Assembly: GCA_039810085.1 (NCBI GenBank)
Contig: JBDHWG010000011.1
Span: 121,611 to 185,610 of the forward strand
Source: JBDHWG01 sp039810085
GTDB lineage: Bacteria > Chloroflexota > Anaerolineae > Epilineales > JAHCIE01
Length of the DNA: 64,000 bases
Direction of reading: 5' to 3'
Shown in pieces: positions 62,601 to 64,000 of the stretch. A model generated the notes under the pieces. It had not been told where the DNA came from, ran no database searches, and saw nothing but the letters and a program-made list of their open reading frames with translations. Position numbers and translations under genes: made by a program. Each line of letters begins with the position of its first letter. Within the stretch, counting starts at the first letter, position 1.

Positions 62601-63283
62601 CGGCAATGGCACTCTATGAGAAAAGTCTGGCGATTCGGCGCGAACTGGGCGACCGCGACAACAGCGCTCGCGTCCTCAACAACATGGGCATAGTCGCTCG
62701 CGCTCAGGGTGACGACGCCCGAGCACGAGCCTTACACAAGGAGGCCCTTGCCATTCGCCGCGAGCTTGGCGACAAGCGCGGCTTGGCGACTTCCCTCGCC
62801 AACCTTGGCAATTTGGCGCTCGATGAGAAAGCATACGATGAGGCGAATGCCTACATGGAAGAAACGCTTGCCCTCTGGCGCCAGGTTGGCGACCACTGGC
62901 TCATCGCCAATGCCCTGGACAACCTGGGCAACCTGGCGCGCGAGCGGGAGGAGCTTGCGAGGGCGCGCGATCTCTACCGCGAGAGTCTCCAGATCAACCG
63001 TCAGTTGGGCGACAAGTGGACACTGGCCTACTTGTTAGAGGACATCGCGTGCCTTGCAGTGAAGCAGGGCCACATGGAGCGTGCAATGCAGCTTGTCGGC
63101 GCCGCCGCCAGTCTTCGCGCCGACATCGGCGCTCCGCTCTCATCAGCCGAGCGCGCGAAACTTGACGGTCAGCTCGCCCCCGCTCGCCAGGCGCTTGGCG
63201 ACAAAGCAGCCAGTGCCCTCGACGTAGGACGTAGCCTTGGCCTGGATAGCGCCATCGAGGAAGCGCTGGCGGAGGTGGCGTAG
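59606..63283 (+). CDS. Class III adenylate/guanylate cyclase with tandem cyclase domains, NTPase and TPRs
   Basis: A 1,225-residue protein with the layout of soluble adenylyl cyclase. Cyclase domain 1 (about 25-215) has both metal Asp (LFADISGF, Asp34; GFAGDG, Asp86) but lacks the Asn/Arg transition-state motif. Domain 2 (about 250-430) lacks the first Asp (LFLRFSG) but keeps YGVLGDTVNLAARL. Together they could form one active site. An AAA/STAND-type NTPase follows (Walker A AEAGMGKSRL about 477; Walker B MLVVLEDCHWID about 600), then TPRs (about 890-1150). The ATG at 59606 has GGAAAG upstream and is preferred to a GTG at 59594. It is cytoplasmic and probably makes the ligand for the CNB protein. 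Confidence 0.9.
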   Translation: METSAAYVPVDRRLALRRGVPLPEKTVGAALFADISGFTPLTEALAMEFGPKRGAEELAGYLNLIYDASIAELYRYGGSVIGFAGDGMTCWLDGDDGRRAVAAGLAMQAVMRQFTEIRTHSGRVIPLSLKVGIAIGPVRRFPVGDPDYLLVDTLVGRTLERMALAEEHAARGEVVLAEADLAALQDIVHVSQWRQDDGNGARFGIATAINIDVPEMSWQETETDTADEPQWDSWLLPAVRRRLHAGEGEFLAELRPAITLFLRFSGIDYDEDDDAPQKLDRFIREAQQILMRYDGSLLQLTIGDKGSYLYAAFGAPTAHEDDAVRGVSAALDLQAMAARLTYLEPVQIGVTQGRLRTGAYGSRKCRTYGVLGDTVNLAARLMAAAPPGQILVSEVTRAATGDAFTWESMPSLRVKGKSEPVAVSRLVGRKTSQATRLQEPRYRVPMVGRVEEVAVVDEKLRLVRQSKGQIVGITAEAGMGKSRLAAEIIRRANDEGLVGLAGECQSYGTHTSYLVWQGIWRSFFGLDSAAPIEEQIATAEVELTRLDPSLAPRFPLLGAILNLPIPDNDLTASFDAKLRKSALEGLLIDALRARAKMQPMLVVLEDCHWIDPLSMDLLGVIARAIADLPVLLLVLYRPPERNQQRALPFDNLPYFTELALANFSPEEAKRLIDLKLRQFFGEDSIVPADVVAEITQRASGNPFYIEETLNYLRSLDIDPRDVARLREVDLPTSIYSLILSRIDKLDEQQQIAIRVASVIGRLFPAAMLWGVARELRDAASVRRALDMLSELELTPLDTPDPELTYLFKHIMTQQVAYESLPYVTRAVLHGQIGQYIETTRNDTLDQYLDLLAFHFDRSANTAKRREYLLRAGQAAQAAYANVSAIDYYSRALPLLDTQERPSVLLRLGEVLDLVGNWQRAEQIYREALAAAQEMNQPKIQAQSEVALGELQRKRGNYADAKVWYDQSLTTAERSGDRAGVAKASISAGTLASQQGDYATAMALYEKSLAIRRELGDRDNSARVLNNMGIVARAQGDDARARALHKEALAIRRELGDKRGLATSLANLGNLALDEKAYDEANAYMEETLALWRQVGDHWLIANALDNLGNLAREREELARARDLYRESLQINRQLGDKWTLAYLLEDIACLAVKQGHMERAMQLVGAAASLRADIGAPLSSAERAKLDGQLAPARQALGDKAASALDVGRSLGLDSAIEEALAEVA

Positions 63284-63327
63284 CCTCGCGCCCAGTATTA
63301 TTGCAGAGGGTGTGCTGAGGAGTGTGC

Positions 63328-63723
63328 CTACGCCGTCGTAGAAAGCGGTGGGAGAGTGTCTTTTCGCTCGCGTGTGGCAAAGCGCGAAAGCGGCATAGGC
63401 CCGGGGCCAAGCTCGACGACCTTTACAGCAACATTGCGGCCCGACAACTCGGCCTCAAATTGAAGCTCGTCCTGCAGCGCCTGCATGATCTCCGCTGGCG
63501 AAACGCCCTGGCTGCGAGCGGCACAGAGCAGCGCCTCCAGCTCAGCCCGGAGATTGCCGCGAAACGACGCTCGCCCCATGTCCGAAAGGTTGGCGGCGCT
63601 CACGTGCGCATGGCAGACCGGGCATTCGTGAGGAAGGACGCCATGTCCGCGCTCCCGACCGAACGTGACGGAGAACTGCGTACCGCACTGATCGCACTTT
63701 AGGAATAAACATCGACGGCTCAT
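63328..63723 (-). CDS. Small zinc-ribbon protein of unknown function
   Basis: A 131-residue protein. The N-terminal half has two CxxC knuckles (CDQCG and CPVCH, about 20 residues apart), a typical zinc ribbon; the rest is helical and charged. I do not recognise the family. The ATG at 63723 follows AGAGGG and puts the first Cys near the N-terminus; a frame extension to 63786 is less likely. It points toward the cyclase gene and ends 44 bases from it. The 160-base gap to the right holds no clear gene. Confidence 0.65.
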   Translation of the reverse strand: MSRRCLFLKCDQCGTQFSVTFGRERGHGVLPHECPVCHAHVSAANLSDMGRASFRGNLRAELEALLCAARSQGVSPAEIMQALQDELQFEAELSGRNVAVKVVELGPGPMPLSRFATRERKDTLPPLSTTA

Positions 63724-63884
63724 GACTACGACCCTCTTCTGTGGGGCCAGCAAAGAACTAGTCGAAACGGAGCGGCCCGACTCCATATTACACCGCGCTA
63801 GTGGTGGAAGGAATGGCCCACCACCCGCCCATAACCATGCAAGGTATATGCCACGCCAGCGCCTTTTTAGTTCTATTTTGGTAC

Positions 63885-64000
63885 TAAGAGCCTATCCGAA
63901 TAACCCTGCGGCGCGCAGGGCGATGAGGGCGCAGGCGAAGTGCAGAAAGGCGATGTAGTGTTCAGGCTTCTTGTCCCAGCGCACCAGAATACGCCGAAAG
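63885..64000 (-). mobile_element. Left end of an IS5-family insertion sequence
   Basis: From about 63885 (GAGCCTATCCGAATAA) the sequence looks like an IS5-family terminal end, directly followed by the 3' end of a transposase gene read leftward. The rest of the element lies beyond the window. The exact border and target duplication cannot be fixed without the other end. Confidence 0.65.
63892..64000 (-). CDS. IS5-family transposase, C-terminal 35 residues
   Basis: Translated from the right edge, the last codons give RRILVRWDKKPEHYIAFL and then HFACALIALRAAGLFG before a TAG. This RWxKKxExYxAxLHxAC ending is characteristic of DDE transposases of the IS5 group. Only the C-terminus is present, so the catalytic residues cannot be checked. 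Confidence 0.75.
   Translation of the reverse strand, partial: FRRILVRWDKKPEHYIAFLHFACALIALRAAGLFG

Overview
The window looks like a piece of a high-GC chromosome from a member of the Chloroflexota (Anaerolineae-like). This is inferred from the mix of housekeeping genes with very Thr/Pro-rich stalked secreted proteins, several multi-pass PMT/DUF2723-type membrane glycosyltransferases, recurrent YLPL-type motifs in secreted proteins, and dispersed imperfect palindromes of the kind common in that phylum. No rRNA, tRNA or CRISPR array was seen. Genes are tightly packed and no gene-free stretch exceeds about 230 bases. Several promoters can be read as sigma-70 type with 17-bp spacers; two are perfect TTGACA-N17-TATAAT matches.

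Layout. 1-6028: the start of a sugar ABC transporter ATPase on the minus strand, then a polA-corA-argS run. 6119-9052: a copper/heavy-metal membrane protein with a separate HMA metallochaperone, then a PIG-L deacetylase and the RNA phosphodiesterase ThpR. 9146-21329: a surface-glycan and secreted-protein region with three large membrane glycosyltransferase-like proteins sharing a C-terminal beta module, two secreted proteins and a GT4 glycosyltransferase. 20214-25311: a translation-linked operon running prfA, prmC, a HAD phosphatase, tsaC, a small membrane protein and the GT4 gene. 25538-36109: a GH4 glycosidase, a two-subunit CoA-transferase-like pair, rimO with an M24 peptidase, a ClC channel and two amidohydrolases. 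36299-41165: a RodZ-like protein, a sugar phosphate transferase with asparagine synthetase, and a small hypothetical protein.

41394-63283 is the accessory, signalling-rich part. A Rieske protein and an alpha/beta hydrolase face a four-gene minus-strand operon: CHAT-FGE protease, SIR2-like protein, nSTAND1 ATPase fused to a SIR2-like domain, and a second stand-alone SIR2-like protein. A perfect consensus promoter drives it. The organisation resembles bacterial conflict or immune systems, and it is the best candidate for an undescribed system here. The SIR2-like domains lack the usual catalytic Asn, and two of them share near-identical DNA. Next come a Thr-rich stalk protein, a cyclic-nucleotide-binding protein without a DNA-binding domain, a 1,908-residue secreted C25 (gingipain-like) peptidase carrying a perfect 12-copy hexapeptide repeat, and an adenylate cyclase with the soluble-adenylyl-cyclase layout (two cyclase domains, NTPase, TPRs). 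The window ends in a zinc-ribbon protein and the 3' end of an IS5-family transposase.

Three families of palindromic repeats (about 60-120 bp) occur between genes. One copy lies in frame inside the gene for a membrane glycosyltransferase-like protein.
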